The position numbers and the translations under genes are program-made. Below are positions 13,061-27,500 of a stretch of 64,000 bases of DNA, in pieces. Position 1 is the stretch's first letter. The number at the start of each line of letters is the position of its first letter. Under the pieces are notes generated by a model that did no database searches, was not told the DNA's origin, and worked only from the letters and a program-made list of their open reading frames with translations. The DNA comes from Siphlonurus alternatus. Its lineage: Eukaryota > Arthropoda > Insecta > Ephemeroptera > Siphlonuridae. The DNA lies in contig OX463785.1 in NCBI GenBank assembly GCA_949825025.1, positions 16,183,971 to 16,247,970 on the forward strand, written 5' to 3'.

Positions 13061-16000
13061 TTATGATCGAGCTAAAATTAGAAGTTTTGGTTTTGTCAAG
13101 TTTTGCCGTTTTCACTGTTTTGAAGTTTAAGGCCTCAAAATCCGGCTTTTTTGTTTGTGATTGAATCTTCAAAATTCTTTCATATTCGAACTCCTAGGGT
13201 CCAATTACATGACGTCAGGTGTTTTCAGCATTATCGAGCTAAAATTAGAAGTTTTGGTTTTGTCAAGTTTTGCCGTTTTCACTGTTTTGAAGTTTTAGGC
13301 CTAAAAATCCGTTTTTTTTTATTTGTTATTGAATCTTCAAAATTCCTTCATATTTGAACTCTTAGGGTCCAATTACATGACGTCAGGTGTTTTCAGCATG
13401 ATCGAGCTAAAATTAGAAGTTTTGGTTTTGTCAAGTTTTGCCGTTTTCACCGTTTTGAAGTTTGAGGCCTCAAAATCCGCCTTTTTTGTTTGTTATTGAA
13501 TCTTCAAAATTCCTTCATATTCGAACTCCTAGTGTCCAATTACATGACGTCAGGTGATTTCAGCCTGATCGAGCTTAAATTGGAAGTTTTGGTTTTGTCA
13601 TGTTTTGCCGTTTTCACTGTTTTGAAGTTTAAGGCCTCAAAATCCGGCTTTTTTGTTTGTGATTGAATCTTCAAAATTCCTTCATATTCAAACTCCTAGG
13701 GTTCAATTACATGACGTCAGGAGTTCTCAGCATGATCGAGCTAAAATTAGAAGTTTTGGTTTTGTCAAGTTTTTGCCGTTTTAACTGTTTTGAAGTTTAA
13801 GGCCTCAGAACCCGGCTTTTTTGTTTTGTGATTGAATCCTCAAAATTCCTTCATATTTGAACTCTTAGGGTCCAATTACATGACGTCAGGTGTTTTCAGC
13901 ATGATCGAGCTAAAATAAGAAGTTTTGGTTTTGTCATGTTTTGCCGTTTTCACTGTTTTGAAGTTTGAGGCTTCAAAATCCGGCTTTTTTGTTTGTGATT
14001 GAATCTTCAAAATTCCTTCATATTCAAACTCCTAGGGTCCAATTACATGACGTCAGGTGTTCTCAGCATGATCGAGCTAAAATTAGAAGTTTTGGTTTTG
14101 TCAAGTTTTTGCCGTTTTAACTGTTTTGAAGTTTAAGGCCTCAGAATCCGGCTTATTTGTTTGTGATTGAATCTTCAAAATTCCTTCATATTCAGACTCC
14201 CAGGGTCCAATTACATGATGTCATGTGTTTTCAGCATGATCGAGCTAAAATTAGAAGTTTTGGTTTTGTCATGTTTTGCCGTTTTCACTGTTTTGAAGTT
14301 TACGGCCTCAAAATCCGGCTTTTTTGTTTGTTATTGAATCCTCAAAATTCCTTCAAATTCGAACTCCTAGGGTCCAATTACATGACGTCAGGTGTTTTCA
14401 GCATGATCGAGCTAAAATTGGAAGTTTTGGTTTTGTCATGTTTTGCCGTTTTCACTGTTTTGAAGTTTAAGGCCTCAAAATCCGGCTTTTTTGTTTGTGA
14501 TTGAATCTTCAAAATTCCTTCATATTCAAACTCCTAGGGTTCAATTACATGACGTCAGGAGTTCTCAGCATGATCGAGCTAAAATTAGAAGTTTTGGTTT
14601 TGTCAAGTTTTTGCCGTTTTAACTGTTTTGAAGTTTAAGGCCCCAGAACCCGGCTTTTTTGTTTTGTGATTGAATCCTCAAAATTCCTTCATATTTGAAC
14701 TCTTAGGGTCCAATTACATGACGTCAGGTGTTTTCAGCATGATCGAGCTAAAATAAGAAGTTTTGGTTTTGTCATGTTTTGCCGTTTTCACTGTTTTGAA
14801 GTTTGAGGCTTCAAAATCCGGCTTTTTTGTTTGTGATTGAATCTTCAAAATTCCTTCATATTCGAACTCCTAGGGTCCAATTACATGACGTCAGGTGTTT
14901 TCAGCATGATCGAGCTAAAATTAGAAGTTTTGGTTTTGTCGAGTTTTGCCGTTTTCACTGTTTTGAAGTTTTAGGCCTAAAAATCCGGCTTCTTTATTTG
15001 TAATTGAATCTTCAAAATTCTTTCATATTTGAACTCTTAGGGTCCAATTACATGACGTCAGGTGTTTTCAGCATGATCGAGCTAAAATTAGAAGTTTTGG
15101 TTTTGTCATGTTTTGCCGTTTTCACTGTTTTGAAGTTTGAGGCTTCAAAATCCGGCTTTTTTGTTTGTGATTGAATCTTCAAAATATCTTCATATTCAAA
15201 CTCCCAAGGTCCAACTACATGACATCAGGTGTTTTAATCATGATCGAGCTAAAATTAGAAGTTTTGGTTTTGTCAAGTTTTGCCGTTTTCACTGTTTTGA
15301 AGTTTTAGGCCTAAAAATCCGTTTTTTTTTTATTTGTTATTGAATCTTCAAAATTCCTTCATATTTGAACTCTTAGGGTCCAATTACATGACGTCAGGTG
15401 TTTTCAGCATGATCGAGCTAAAATTAGAAGTTTTAATTTTGTCAAGTTTTGCCGTTTTCACCGTTTTGAAGTTTGAGGCCTCAAAATCCGCCTTTTTGTG
15501 TTTGTTATTGAATCTTCAAAATTCCTTCATATTCGAACTCCTAGTGTCCAATTACATGACGTCAGGTGATTTCAGCCTGATCGAGCTAAAATTAGAAGTT
15601 TTGGTTTTGTCATGTTTTGCCGTTTTCACTGTTTTGAAGTTTACGGCCTCAAAATCCGGCTTTTTTGTTTGTTATTGAATCCTCAAAATTCCTTCATATT
15701 CGAACTCCTAGGGTCCAATTACATGACGTCAGGTGTTTTCAGCATGATCGAGCTAAAATTAGAAGTTTTGGTTTTGTCAAGTTTTGCCGTTTTCACTGTT
15801 TTGAAGTTTTAGGCCTCAAAATCCGCCTTTTTTGTTTGTTATTGAATCTTCAAAATTCCTTCATATTCGAACTCCTAGTGTCCAATTACATGACGTCAGG
15901 TGATTTCAGCCTGATCGAGCTTAAATTGGAAGTTTTGGTTTTGTCATGTTTTGCCGTTTTCACTGTTTTGAAGTTTGAGGCTTCAAAATCCGGCTTTTTT

Positions 16001-16829
16001 GTTTGTGATTGAATCTTCAAAATATCTTCATATTCAAACTCCCAAGGTCCAACTACATGACATCAGGTGTTTTAATTATGATCGAGCTAAAATTAGAAGT
16101 TTTGGTTTTGTCAAGTTTTGCCGTTTTCACTGTTTTGAAGTTTAAGGCCTCAAAATCCGGCTTTTTTGTTTGTGATTGAATCTTCAAAATTCCTTCATAT
16201 TCAAACTCCTAGGGTTCAATTACATGACGTCAGGAGTTCTCAGCATGATCGAGCTAAAATTAGAAGTTTTGGTTTTGTCAAGTTTTTGCCGTTTTAACTG
16301 TTTTGAAGTTTAAGGCCTCAGAACCCGGCTTTTTTGTTTTGTGATTGAATCCTCAAAATTCCTTCATATTTGAACTCTTAGGGTCCAATTACATGACGTC
16401 AGGTGTTTTCAGCATGATCGAGCTAAAATAAGAAGTTTTGGTTTTGTCATGTTTTGCCGTTTTCACTGTTTTGAAGTTTGAGGCTTCAAAATCCGGCTTT
16501 TTTGTTTGTGATTGAATCTTCAAAATTCCTTCATATTCGAACTCCTAGGGTCCAATTACATGACGTCAGGTGATTTCAGCCTGATCGAGCTAAAATTAGA
16601 AGTTTTGGTTTTGTCATGTTTTGCCGTTTTCACTGTTTTGAAGTTTACGGCCTCAAAATCCGGCTTTTTTGTTTGTTATTGAATCCTCAAAATTCCTTCA
16701 TATTCGAACTCCTAGGGTCCAATTACATGACGTCAGGTGTTTTCAGCATGATCGAGCTAAAATTAGAAGTTTTGGTTTTGTCAAGTTTTGCCGTTTTCAC
16801 TGTTTTGAAGTTTTAGGCCTCAAAATCCG

Positions 16830-18590
16830 CCTTTTTTGTTTGTTATTGAATCTTCAAAATTCCTTCATATTCGAACTCCTAGTGTCCAATTACATGACGT
16901 CAGGTGATTTCAGCCTGATCGAGCTTAAATTGGAAGTTTTGGTTTTGTCATGTTTTGCCGTTTTCACTGTTTTGAAGTTTGAGGCTTCAAAATCCGGCTT
17001 TTTTGTTTGTGATTGAATCTTCAAAATATCTTCATATTCAAACTCCCAAGGTCCAACTACATGACATCAGGTGTTTTAATTATGATCGAGCTAAAATTAG
17101 AAGTTTTGGTTTTGTCAAGTTTTGCCGTTTTCACTGTTTTGAAGTTTAAGGCCTCAAAATCCGGCTTTTTTGTTTGTGATTGAATCTTCAAAATTCCTTC
17201 ATATTCAAACTCCTAGGGTTCAATTACATGACGTCAGGAGTTCTCAGCATGATCGAGCTTAAATTGGAAGTTTTGGTTTTGTCATGTTTTGCCGTTTTCA
17301 CTGTTTTGAAGTTTAAGGCCTCAAAATCCGGCTTTTTTGTTTGTGATTGAATCTTCAAAATTCCTTCATATTCAAACTCCTAGGGTTCAATTACATGACG
17401 TCAGGAGTTCTCAGCATGATCGAGCTAAAATTAGAAGTTTTGGTTTTGTCAAGTTTTTGCCGTTTTAACTGTTTTGAAGTTTAAGGCCTCAGAACCCGGC
17501 TTTTTTGTTTTGTGATTGAATCCTCAAAATTCCTTCATATTTGAACTCTTAGGGTCCAATTACATGACGTCAGGTGTTTTCAGCATGATCGAGCTAAAAT
17601 AAGAAGTTTTGGTTTTGTCATGTTTTGCCGTTTTCACTGTTTTGAAGTTTGAGGCTTCAAAATCCGGCTTTTTTGTTTGTGATTGAATCTTCAAAATTCC
17701 TTCATATTCGAACTCCTAGGGTCCAATTACATGACGTCAGGTGTTTTCAGCATGATCGAGCTAAAATTAGAAGTTTTGGTTTTGTCAAGTTTTGCCGTTT
17801 TCACTGTTTTGAAGTTTTATGCCTAAAAATCCGGCTTCTTTATTTGTAATTGAATCTTCAAAATTCTTTCATATTTGAACTCTTAGGGTCCAATTACATG
17901 ACGTCAGGTGTTTTCAGCATGATCGAGCTAAAATTAGAAGTTTTGGTTTTGTCATGTTTGGCCGTTTTCAATGTTTTGAAGTTTGAGGCTTCAAAATCCG
18001 GCTTTTTTGTTTGTGATTGAATCTTCAAAATATCTTCATATTCAAACTCCTAGGGTCCAATTACATGACGTCAGGTGTTTTCAGCATGATCGAGCTAAAA
18101 TTAGAAGTTTTGGTTTTGTCAAGTTTTGCCGTTTTCACTGTTTTGAAGTTTTAGGCCTAAAAATCCGTTTTTTTTTATTTGTTATTGAATCTTCAAAATT
18201 CCTTCATATTTGAACTCTTAGGGTCCAATTACATGACGTCAGGTGTTTTCAGCATGATCGAGCTAAAATTAGAAGTTTTGGTTTTGTCAAGTTTTGCCGT
18301 TTTCACCGTTTTGAAGTTTGAGGCCTCAAAATCCGCCTTTTTTGTTTGTTATTGAATCTTCAAAATTCCTTCATATTCGAACTCCTAGTGTCCAATTACA
18401 TGACGTCAGGTGATTTCAGCCTGATCGAGCTTAAATTGGAAGTTTTGGTTTTGTCATGTTTTGCCGTTTTCACTGTTTTGAAGTTTGAGGCTTCAAAATT
18501 CGGCTTTTTTGTTTGTGATTGAATCTTCAAAATATCTTCATATTCAAACTCCCAAGGTCCAACTACATGATATCTGGTGTTTTAATTATG
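16830..18590. repeat. Satellite block duplicated at about 20342-22102
   Basis: Rare variants recur exactly 3512 bp (21 monomers) apart: TTTTATGCCTAAAAATCC at 17815 and 21327, TGTTTGGCCGTTTTCAATG at about 17956 and 21468, and GATATCTGG at 18569 and 22081. This shows a segmental duplication inside the array. Block ends are approximate. Confidence 0.8.
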
Positions 18591-21500
18591 ATCGAGCTAA
18601 AATTAGAAGTTTTGGTTTTGTCAAGTTTTGCCGTTTTCACTGTTTTGAAGTTTAAGGCCTCAAAATCCGGCTTTTTTGTTTGTGATTGAATCTTCAAAAT
18701 TCCTTCATATTCAAACTCCTAGGGTCCAATTACATGACGCCAGGTGTTCTCAGCATGATCGAGCTAAAATTAGAAGTTTTGGTTTTGTCAAGTTTTTGCC
18801 GTTTTAACTGTTTTGAAGTTTAAGGCCTCAGAACCCGGCTTTTTTGTTTTGTGATTGAATCCTCAAAATTCCTTCATATTTGAACTCTTAGGGTCCAATT
18901 ACATGACGTCAGGTGTTTTCAGCATGATCCAGTTAAAATTAGAAGTTTTGGTTTTGTCATGTTTTGCCGTTTTCACTGTTTTGAAGTTTGAGGCTTCAAA
19001 ATCCGGCTTTTTTGTTTGTGATTGAATCTTCAAAATTCCTTCATATTCGAACTCCTAGGGTCCAATTACATGACGTCAGGTGTTTTCAGCCTGATCGAGC
19101 TTAAATTGGAAGTTTTGGTTTTGTCAAGTTTTGCCGTTTTCACTGTTTTGAAGTTTTAGGCCTAAAAATCCGGCTTCTTTATTTGTTATTGAATCTTCAA
19201 AATTCTTTCATATTTGAACTCTTAGGGTCCAATTACATGACGTCAGGTGTTTTCAGCATGATCGAGCTAAAATTAGAAGTTTTGGTTTTGTCATGTTTTG
19301 CCGTTTTCACTGTTTTGAAGTTTACGGCCTCAAAATCCGGCTTTTTTGTTTGTTATTGAATCCTCAAAATTCCTTCATATTCGAACTCCTAGGGTCCAAT
19401 TACATGACGTCAGGTGTTTTCAGCATGATCGAGCTAAAATTAGAAGTTTTGGTTTTGTCAAGTTTTGCCGTTTTCACTGTTTTGAAGTTTTAGGCCTCAA
19501 AATCCGCCTTTTTTGTTTGTTATTGAATCTTCAAAATTCCTTCATATTCGAACTCCTAGTGTCCAATTACATGACGTCAGGTGATTTCAGCCTGATCGAG
19601 CTTAAATTGGAAGTTTTGGTTTTGTCATGTTTTGCCGTTTTCACTGTTTTGAAGTTTGAGGCTTCAAAATCCGGCATTTTTGTTTGTGATTGAATCTTCA
19701 AAATATCTTCATATTCAAACTCCCAAGGTCCAACTACATGACATCAGGTGTTTTAATTATGATCGAGCTAAAATTAGAAGTTTTGGTTTTGTCAAGTTTT
19801 GCCGTTTTCACTGTTTTGAAGTTTAAGGCCTCAAAATCCGGCTTTTTTGTTTGTGATTGAATCTTCAAAATTCCTTCATATTCAAACTCCTAGGGTTCAA
19901 TTACATGACGTCAGGAGTTCTCAGCATGATCGAGCTTAAATTGGAAGTTTTGGTTTTGTCATGTTTTGCCGTTTTCACTGTTTTGAAGTTTAAGGCCTCA
20001 AAATCCGGCTTTTTTGTTTGTGATTGAATCTTCAAAATTCCTTCATATTCAAACTCCTAGGGTTCAATTACATGACGTCAGGAGTTCTCAGCATGATCGA
20101 GCTAAAATTAGAAGTTTTTGTTTTGTCAAGTTTTGCCGTTTTCACTGTTTTGAAGTTTAAGGCCTCAAAATCCGGCTTTTTTGTTTGTGATTGAATCTTC
20201 AAAATTCCTTCATATTCAAACTCCTAGGGTTCAATTACATGACGTCAGGAGTTCTCAGCATGATCGAGCTTAAATTGGAAGTTTTGGTTTTGTCATGTTT
20301 TGCCGTTTTCACTGTTTTGAAGTTTAAGGCCTCAAAATCCGCCTTTTTTGTTTGTTATTGAATCTTCAAAATTCCTTCATATTCGAACTCCTAGTGTCCA
20401 ATTACATGACGTCAGGTGATTTCAGCCTGATCGAGCTTAAATTGGAAGTTTTGGTTTTGTCATGTTTTGCCGTTTTCACTGTTTTGAAGTTTGAGGCTTC
20501 AAAATCCGGCTTTTTTGTTTGTGATTGAATCTTCAAAATATCTTCATATTCAAACTCCCAAGGTCCAACTACATGACATCAGGTGTTTTAATTATGATCG
20601 AGCTAAAATTAGAAGTTTTGGTTTTGTCAAGTTTTGCCGTTTTCACTGTTTTGAAGTTTAAGGCCTCAAAATCCGGCTTTTTTGTTTGTGATTGAATCTT
20701 CAAAATTCCTTCATATTCAAACTCCTAGGGTTCAATTACATGACGTCAGGAGTTCTCAGCATGATCGAGCTTAAATTGGAAGTTTTGGTTTTGTCATGTT
20801 TTGCCGTTTTCACTGTTTTGAAGTTTAAGGCCTCAAAATCCGGCTTTTTTGTTTGTGATTGAATCTTCAAAATTCCTTCATATTCAAACTCCTAGGGTTC
20901 AATTACATGACGTCAGGAGTTCTCAGCATGATCGAGCTAAAATTAGAAGTTTTGGTTTTGTCAAGTTTTTGCCGTTTTAACTGTTTTGAAGTTTAAGGCC
21001 TCAGAACCCGGCTTTTTTGTTTTGTGATTGAATCCTCAAAATTCCTTCATATTTGAACTCTTAGGGTCCAATTACATGACGTCAGGTGTTTTCAGCATGA
21101 TCGAGCTAAAATAAGAAGTTTTGGTTTTGTCATGTTTTGCCGTTTTCACTGTTTTGAAGTTCGAGGCTTCAAAATCCGGCTTTTTTGTTTGTGATTGAAT
21201 CTTCAAAATTCCTTCATATTCGAACTCCTAGGGTCCAATTACATGACGTCAGGTGTTTTCAGCATGATCGAGCTAAAATTAGAAGTTTTGGTTTTGTCAA
21301 GTTTTGCCGTTTTCACTGTTTTGAAGTTTTATGCCTAAAAATCCGGCTTCTTTATTTGTAATTGAATCTTCAAAATTCTTTCATATTTGAACTCTTAGGG
21401 TCCAATTACATGACGTCAGGTGTTTTCAGCATGATCGAGCTAAAATTAGAAGTTTTGGTTTTGTCATGTTTGGCCGTTTTCAATGTTTTGAAGTTTGAGG

Positions 21501-23192
21501 CTTCAAAATCCGGCTTTTTTGTTTGTGATTGAATCTTCAAAATATCTTCATATTCAAACTCCTAGGGTCCAATTACATGACGTCAGGTGTTTTCAGCATG
21601 ATCGAGCTAAAATTAGAAGTTTTGGTTTTGTCAAGTTTTGCCGTTTTCACTGTTTTGAAGTTTTAGGCCTAAAAATCCGTTTTTTTTTATTTGTTATTGA
21701 ATCTTCAAAATTCCTTCATATTTGAACTCTTAGGGTCCAATTACATGACGTCAGGTGTTTTCAGCATGATCGAGCTAAAATTAGAAGTTTTGGTTTTGTC
21801 AAGTTTTGCCGTTTTCACCGTTTTGAAGTTTGAGGCCTCAAAATCCGCCTTTTTTGTTTGTTATTGAATCTTCAAAATTCCTTCATATTCGAACTCCTAG
21901 TGTCCAATTACATGACGTCAGGTGATTTCAGCCTGATCGAGCTTAAATTGGAAGTTTTGGTTTTGTCATGTTTTGCCGTTTTCACTGTTTTGAAGTTTGA
22001 GGCTTCAAAATTCGGCTTTTTTGTTTGTGATTGAATCTTCAAAATATCTTCATATTCAAACTCCCAAGGTCCAACTACATGATATCTGGTGTTTTAATTA
22101 TGATCGAGCTAAAATTAGAAGTTTTGGTTTTGTCAAGTTTTTGCCGTTTTAACTGTTTTGAAGTTTAAGGCCTCAGAACCCGGCTTTTTTGTTTTGTGAT
22201 TGAATCCTCAAAATTCCTTCATATTTGAACTCTTAGGGTCCAATTACATGACGTCAGGTGTTTTCAGCATGATCGAGCTAAAATAAGAAGTTTTGGTTTT
22301 GTCATGTTTTGCCGTTTTCACTGTTTTGAAGTTTGAGGCTTCAAAATCCGGCTTTTTTGTTTGTGATTGAATCTTCAAAATTCCTTCATATTCGAACTCC
22401 TAGGGTCCAATTACATGACGTCAGGTGTTTTCAGCATGATCGAGCTAAAATTAGAAGTTTTGGTTTTGTCAAGTTTTGCCGTTTTCACTGTTTTGAAGTT
22501 TTAGGCCTAAAAATCCGGCTTCTTTATTTGTAATTGAATCTTCAAAATTCTTTCATATTTGAACTCTTAGGGTCCAATTACATGACGTCAGGTGTTTTCA
22601 GCATGATCGAGCTATAATTAGAAGTTTTGGTTTTGTCAAGTTTTGCCGTTTTCACCGTTTTGAAGTTTGAGGCCTCAAAATCCGCCTTTTTTGTTTGTTA
22701 TTGAATCTTCAAAATTCCTTCATATTCGAACTCCTAGTGTCCAATTACATGACGTCAAGTGATTTCAGCCTGATCGAGCTTAAATTAGAAGTTTTGGTTT
22801 TGTCATGTTTTGCCGTTTTCACTGTTTTGAAGTTTGAGGCTTCAAAATCCGGCTTTTTTGTTTGTGATTGAATCTTCAAAATATCTTCATATTCAAACTC
22901 CCAAGGTCCAACTACATGACATCAGGTGTTTTAATTATGATCGAGCTAAAATTAGAAGTTTTGGTTTTGTCAAGTTTTGCCGTTTTCACTGTTTTGAAGT
23001 TTAAGGCCTCAAAATCCGGCTTTTTTGTTTGTGATTGAATCTTCAAAATTCCTTCATATTCAAACTCCTAGGGTCCAATTACATGACGTCAGGTGTTCTC
23101 AGCATGATTGAGCTAAAATTAGAAGTTTTGGTTTTGTCAAGTTTTTGCCGTTTTAACTGTTTTGAAGTTTAAGGCCTCAGAATCCGGCTTAT

Positions 23193-24500
23193 TTGTTTGT
23201 GATTGAATCTTCAAAATTCCTTCATATTCAGACTCCCAGGGTCCAATTACATGATGTCATGTGTTTTCAGCATGATCGAGCTAAAATTAGAAGTTTTGGT
23301 TTTGTCATGTTTTGCCGTTTTCACTGTTTTGAAGTTTACGGCCTCAAAATCCGGCTTTTTTGTTTGTTATTGAATCCTTAAAATTCCTTCATATTCGAAC
23401 TCCTAGGGTCCAATTACATGACGTCAGGTGTTTTCAGCATGATCGAGTTAAAATTAGAAGTTTTGGTTTTGTCAAGTTTTGCCGTTTTCACTGTTTTGAA
23501 GTTTTAGGCCTCAAAATCCGCCTTTTTTGTTTGTTATTGAATCTTCAAAATTCCTTCATATTCGAACTCCTTGTTTCCAATTACATGACGTCAGGTGATT
23601 TCAGCCTGATCGAGCTTAAATTGGAAGTTTTGGTTTTGTCATGTTTTGCCGTTTTCACTGTTTTGAAGTTTGAGGCTTCAAAATCCGGCTTTTTTGTTTG
23701 TGATTGAATCTTCAAAATATCTTCATATTCAAACTCCCAAGGTCCAACTACATGACATCAGGTGTTTTAATTATGATCGAGCTAAAATTAGAAGTTTTGG
23801 TTTTGTCAAGTTTTGCCGTTTTCACTGTTTTGAAGTTTAAGGCCTCAAAATCCGGCTTTTTTGTTTGTGATTGAATCTTCAAAATTCCTTCATATTCAAA
23901 CTCCTAGGGTTCAATTACATGACGTCAGGAGTTCTCAGCATGATCGAGCTAAAATTAGAAGTTTTGGTTTTGTCAAGTTTTTGCCGTTTTAACTGTTTTG
24001 AAGTTTAAGGCCTCAGAACCCGGCTTTTTTGTTTTGTGATTGAATCCTCAAAATTCCTTCATATTTGAACTCTTAGGGTCCAATTACATGACGTCAGGTG
24101 TTTTCAGCATGATCGAGCTAAAATAAGAAGTTTTGGTTTTGTCATGTTTTGCCGTTTTCACTGTTTTGAAGTTTGAGGCTTCAAAATCCGGCTTTTTTGT
24201 TTGTGATTGAATCTTCAAAATTCCTTCATATTCGAACTCCTAGGGTCCAATTACATGACGTCAGGTGTTTTCAGCATGATCGAGCTAAAATTAGAAGTTT
24301 TGGTTTTGTCAAGTTTTGCCGTTTTCACTGTTTTGAAGTTTTAGGCCTAAAAATCCGGCTTCTTTATTTGTTATTGAATCTTCAAAATTCCTTCATATTT
24401 GAACTCTTAGGGTCCAATTACATGACGTCAGGTGTTTTCAGCATGATCGAGCTAAAATTAGAAGTTTTGGTTTTGTCAAGTTTTGCCGTTTTCACCGTTT
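23193..24500. repeat. Satellite block duplicated at about 25369-26680
   Basis: Shared rare variants 2176-2180 bp (13 monomers) apart: the CCCAGGGTCC...ATGATGTCATG monomer (23240/25416), the CCTTAAAATTCC variant (23376/25556) and CCTTGTTTCCAATT (23570/25750). The second copy has a 4-base ATCC insertion near 25551, which changes the offset from 2176 to 2180. Confidence 0.8.
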
Positions 24501-27500
24501 TGAAGTTTGAGGCCTCAAAATCCGCCTTTTTTGTTTTGTGATTGAATCCTCAAAATTCCTTCATATTTGAACTCTTAGGGTCCAATTACATGACGTCAGG
24601 TGTTTTCAGCATGATCGAGCTAAAATAAGAAGTTTTGGTTTTGTCATGTTTTGCCGTTTTCACTGTTTTGAAGTTTGAGGCTTCAAAATCCGGCTTTTTT
24701 GTTTGTGATTGAATCTTCAAAATTCCTTCATATTCGAACTCCTAGGGTCCAATTACATGACGTCAGGTGTTTTCAGCATGATCGAGCTAAAATTAGAAGT
24801 TTTGGTTTTGTCAAGTTTTGCCGTTTTCACTGTTTTGAAGTTTTAGGCCTAAAAATCCGGCTTCTTTATTTGTTATTGAATCTTCAAAATTCCTTCATAT
24901 TTGAACTCTTAGGGTCCAATTACATGACGTCAGGTGTTTTCAGCATGATCGAGCTAAAATTAGAAGTTTTGGTTTTGTCAAGTTTTTGCCGTTTTAACTG
25001 TTTTGAAGTTTGAGGCTTCAAAATCCGGCTTTTTTGTTTGTGATTGAATCTTCAAAATATCTTCATATTCAAACTCCCAAGGTCCAACTACATGACATCA
25101 GGTGTTTTAATTATGATCGAGCTAAAATTAGAAGTTTTGGTTTTGTCAAGTTTTGCCGTTTTCACTGTTTTGAAGTTTAAGGCCTCAAAATCCGGCTTTT
25201 TTGTTTGTGATTGAATCTTCAAAATTCCTTCATATTCAAACTCCTAGGGTCCAATTACATGACGTCAGGTGTTCTCAGCATGATCGAGCTAAAATTAGAA
25301 GTTTTGGTTTTGTCAAGTTTTTGCCGTTTTAACTGTTTTGAAGTTTAAGGCCTCAGAATCCGGCTTATTTGTTTGTGATTGAATCTTCAAAATTCCTTCA
25401 TATTCAGACTCCCAGGGTCCAATTACATGATGTCATGTGTTTTCAGCATGATCGAGCTAAAATTAGAAGTTTTGGTTTTGTCATGTTTTGCCGTTTTCAC
25501 TGTTTTGAAGTTTACGGCCTCAAAATCCGGCTTTTTTGTTTGTTATTGAATCCATCCTTAAAATTCCTTCATATTCGAACTCCTAGGGTCCAATTACATG
25601 ACGTCAGGTGTTTTCAGCATGATCGAGTTAAAATTAGAAGTTTTGGTTTTGTCAAGTTTTGCCGTTTTCACTGTTTTGAAGTTTTAGGCCTCAAAATCCG
25701 CCTTTTTTGTTTGTTATTGAATCTTCAAAATTCCTTCATATTCGAACTCCTTGTTTCCAATTACATGACGTCAGGTGATTTCAGCCTGATCGAGCTTAAA
25801 TTGGAAGTTTTGGTTTTGTCATGTTTTGCCGTTTTCACTGTTTTGAAGTTTGAGGCTTCAAAATCCGGCTTTTTTGTTTGTGATTGAATCTTCAAAATAT
25901 CTTCATATTCAAACTCCCAAGGTCCAACTACATGACATCAGGTGTTTTAATTATGATCGAGCTAAAATTAGAAGTTTTGGTTTTGTCAAGTTTTGCCGTT
26001 TTCACTGTTTTGAAGTTTAAGGCCTCAAAATCCGGCTTTTTTGTTTGTGATTGAATCTTCAAAATTCCTTCATATTCAAACTCCTAGGGTTCAATTACAT
26101 GACGTCAGGAGTTCTCAGCATGATCGAGCTAAAATTAGAAGTTTTGGTTTTGTCAAGTTTTTGCCGTTTTAACTGTTTTGAAGTTTAAGGCCTCAGAACC
26201 CGGCTTTTTTGTTTTGTGATTGAATCCTCAAAATTCCTTCATATTTGAACTCTTAGGGTCCAATTACATGACGTCAGGTGTTTTCAGCATGATCGAGCTA
26301 AAATAAGAAGTTTTGGTTTTGTCATGTTTTGCCGTTTTCACTGTTTTGAAGTTTGAGGCTTCAAAATCCGGCTTTTTTGTTTGTGATTGAATCTTCAAAA
26401 TTCCTTCATATTCGAACTCCTAGGGTCCAATTACATGACGTCAGGTGTTTTCAGCATGATCGAGCTAAAATTAGAAGTTTTGGTTTTGTCAAGTTTTGCC
26501 GTTTTCACTGTTTTGAAGTTTTAGGCCTAAAAATCCGGCTTCTTTATTTGTTATTGAATCTTCAAAATTCCTTCATATTTGAACTCTTAGGGTCCAATTA
26601 CATGACGTCAGGTGTTTTCAGCATGATCGAGCTAAAATTAGAAGTTTTGGTTTTGTCAAGTTTTGCCGTTTTCACCGTTTTGAAGTTTGAGGCCTCAAAA
26701 TCCGCCTTTTTTGTTTGTTATTGAATCTTCAAAATTCCTTCATATTCGAACTCCTAGTGTCCAATTACATGACGTCAAGTGATTTCAGCCTGATCGAGCT
26801 TAAATTAGAAGTTTTGGTTTTGTCATGTTTTGCCGTTTTCACTGTTTTGAAGTTTGAGGCTTCAAAATCCGGCTTTTTTGTTTGTGATTGAATCTTCAAA
26901 ATATCTTCATATTCAAACTCCCAAGGTCCAACTACATGACATCAGGTGTTTTAATTATGATCGAGCTAAAATTAGAAGTTTTGGTTTTGTCAAGTTTTGC
27001 CGTTTTCACTGTTTTGAAGTTTAAGGCCTCAAAATCCGGCTTTTTTGTTTGTGATTGAATCTTCAAAATTCCTTCATATTCAAACTCCTAGGGTCCAATT
27101 ACATGACGTCAGGTGTTCTAAGCATGATCGAGCTAAAATTAGAAGTTTTGGTTTTGTCAAGTTTTTGCCGTTTTAACTGTTTTGAAGTTTAAGGCCTCAG
27201 AATCCGGCTTATTTGTTTGTGATTGAATTTTCAAAATTCCTTCATATTCAGACTCCCAGGGTCCAATTACATGATGTCATGTGTTTTCAGCATGATCGAG
27301 CTAAAATTAGAAGTTTTGGTTTTGTCATGTTTTGCCGTTTTCACTGTTTTGAAGTTTACGGCCTCAAAATCCGGCTTTTTTGTTTGTTATTGAATCCTCA
27401 AAATTCCTTCATATTCGAACTCCTAGGGTCCAATTACATGACGTCAGGTGTTTTCAGCATGATCGAGCTAAAATTAGAAGTTTTGGTTTTGTCAAGTTTT

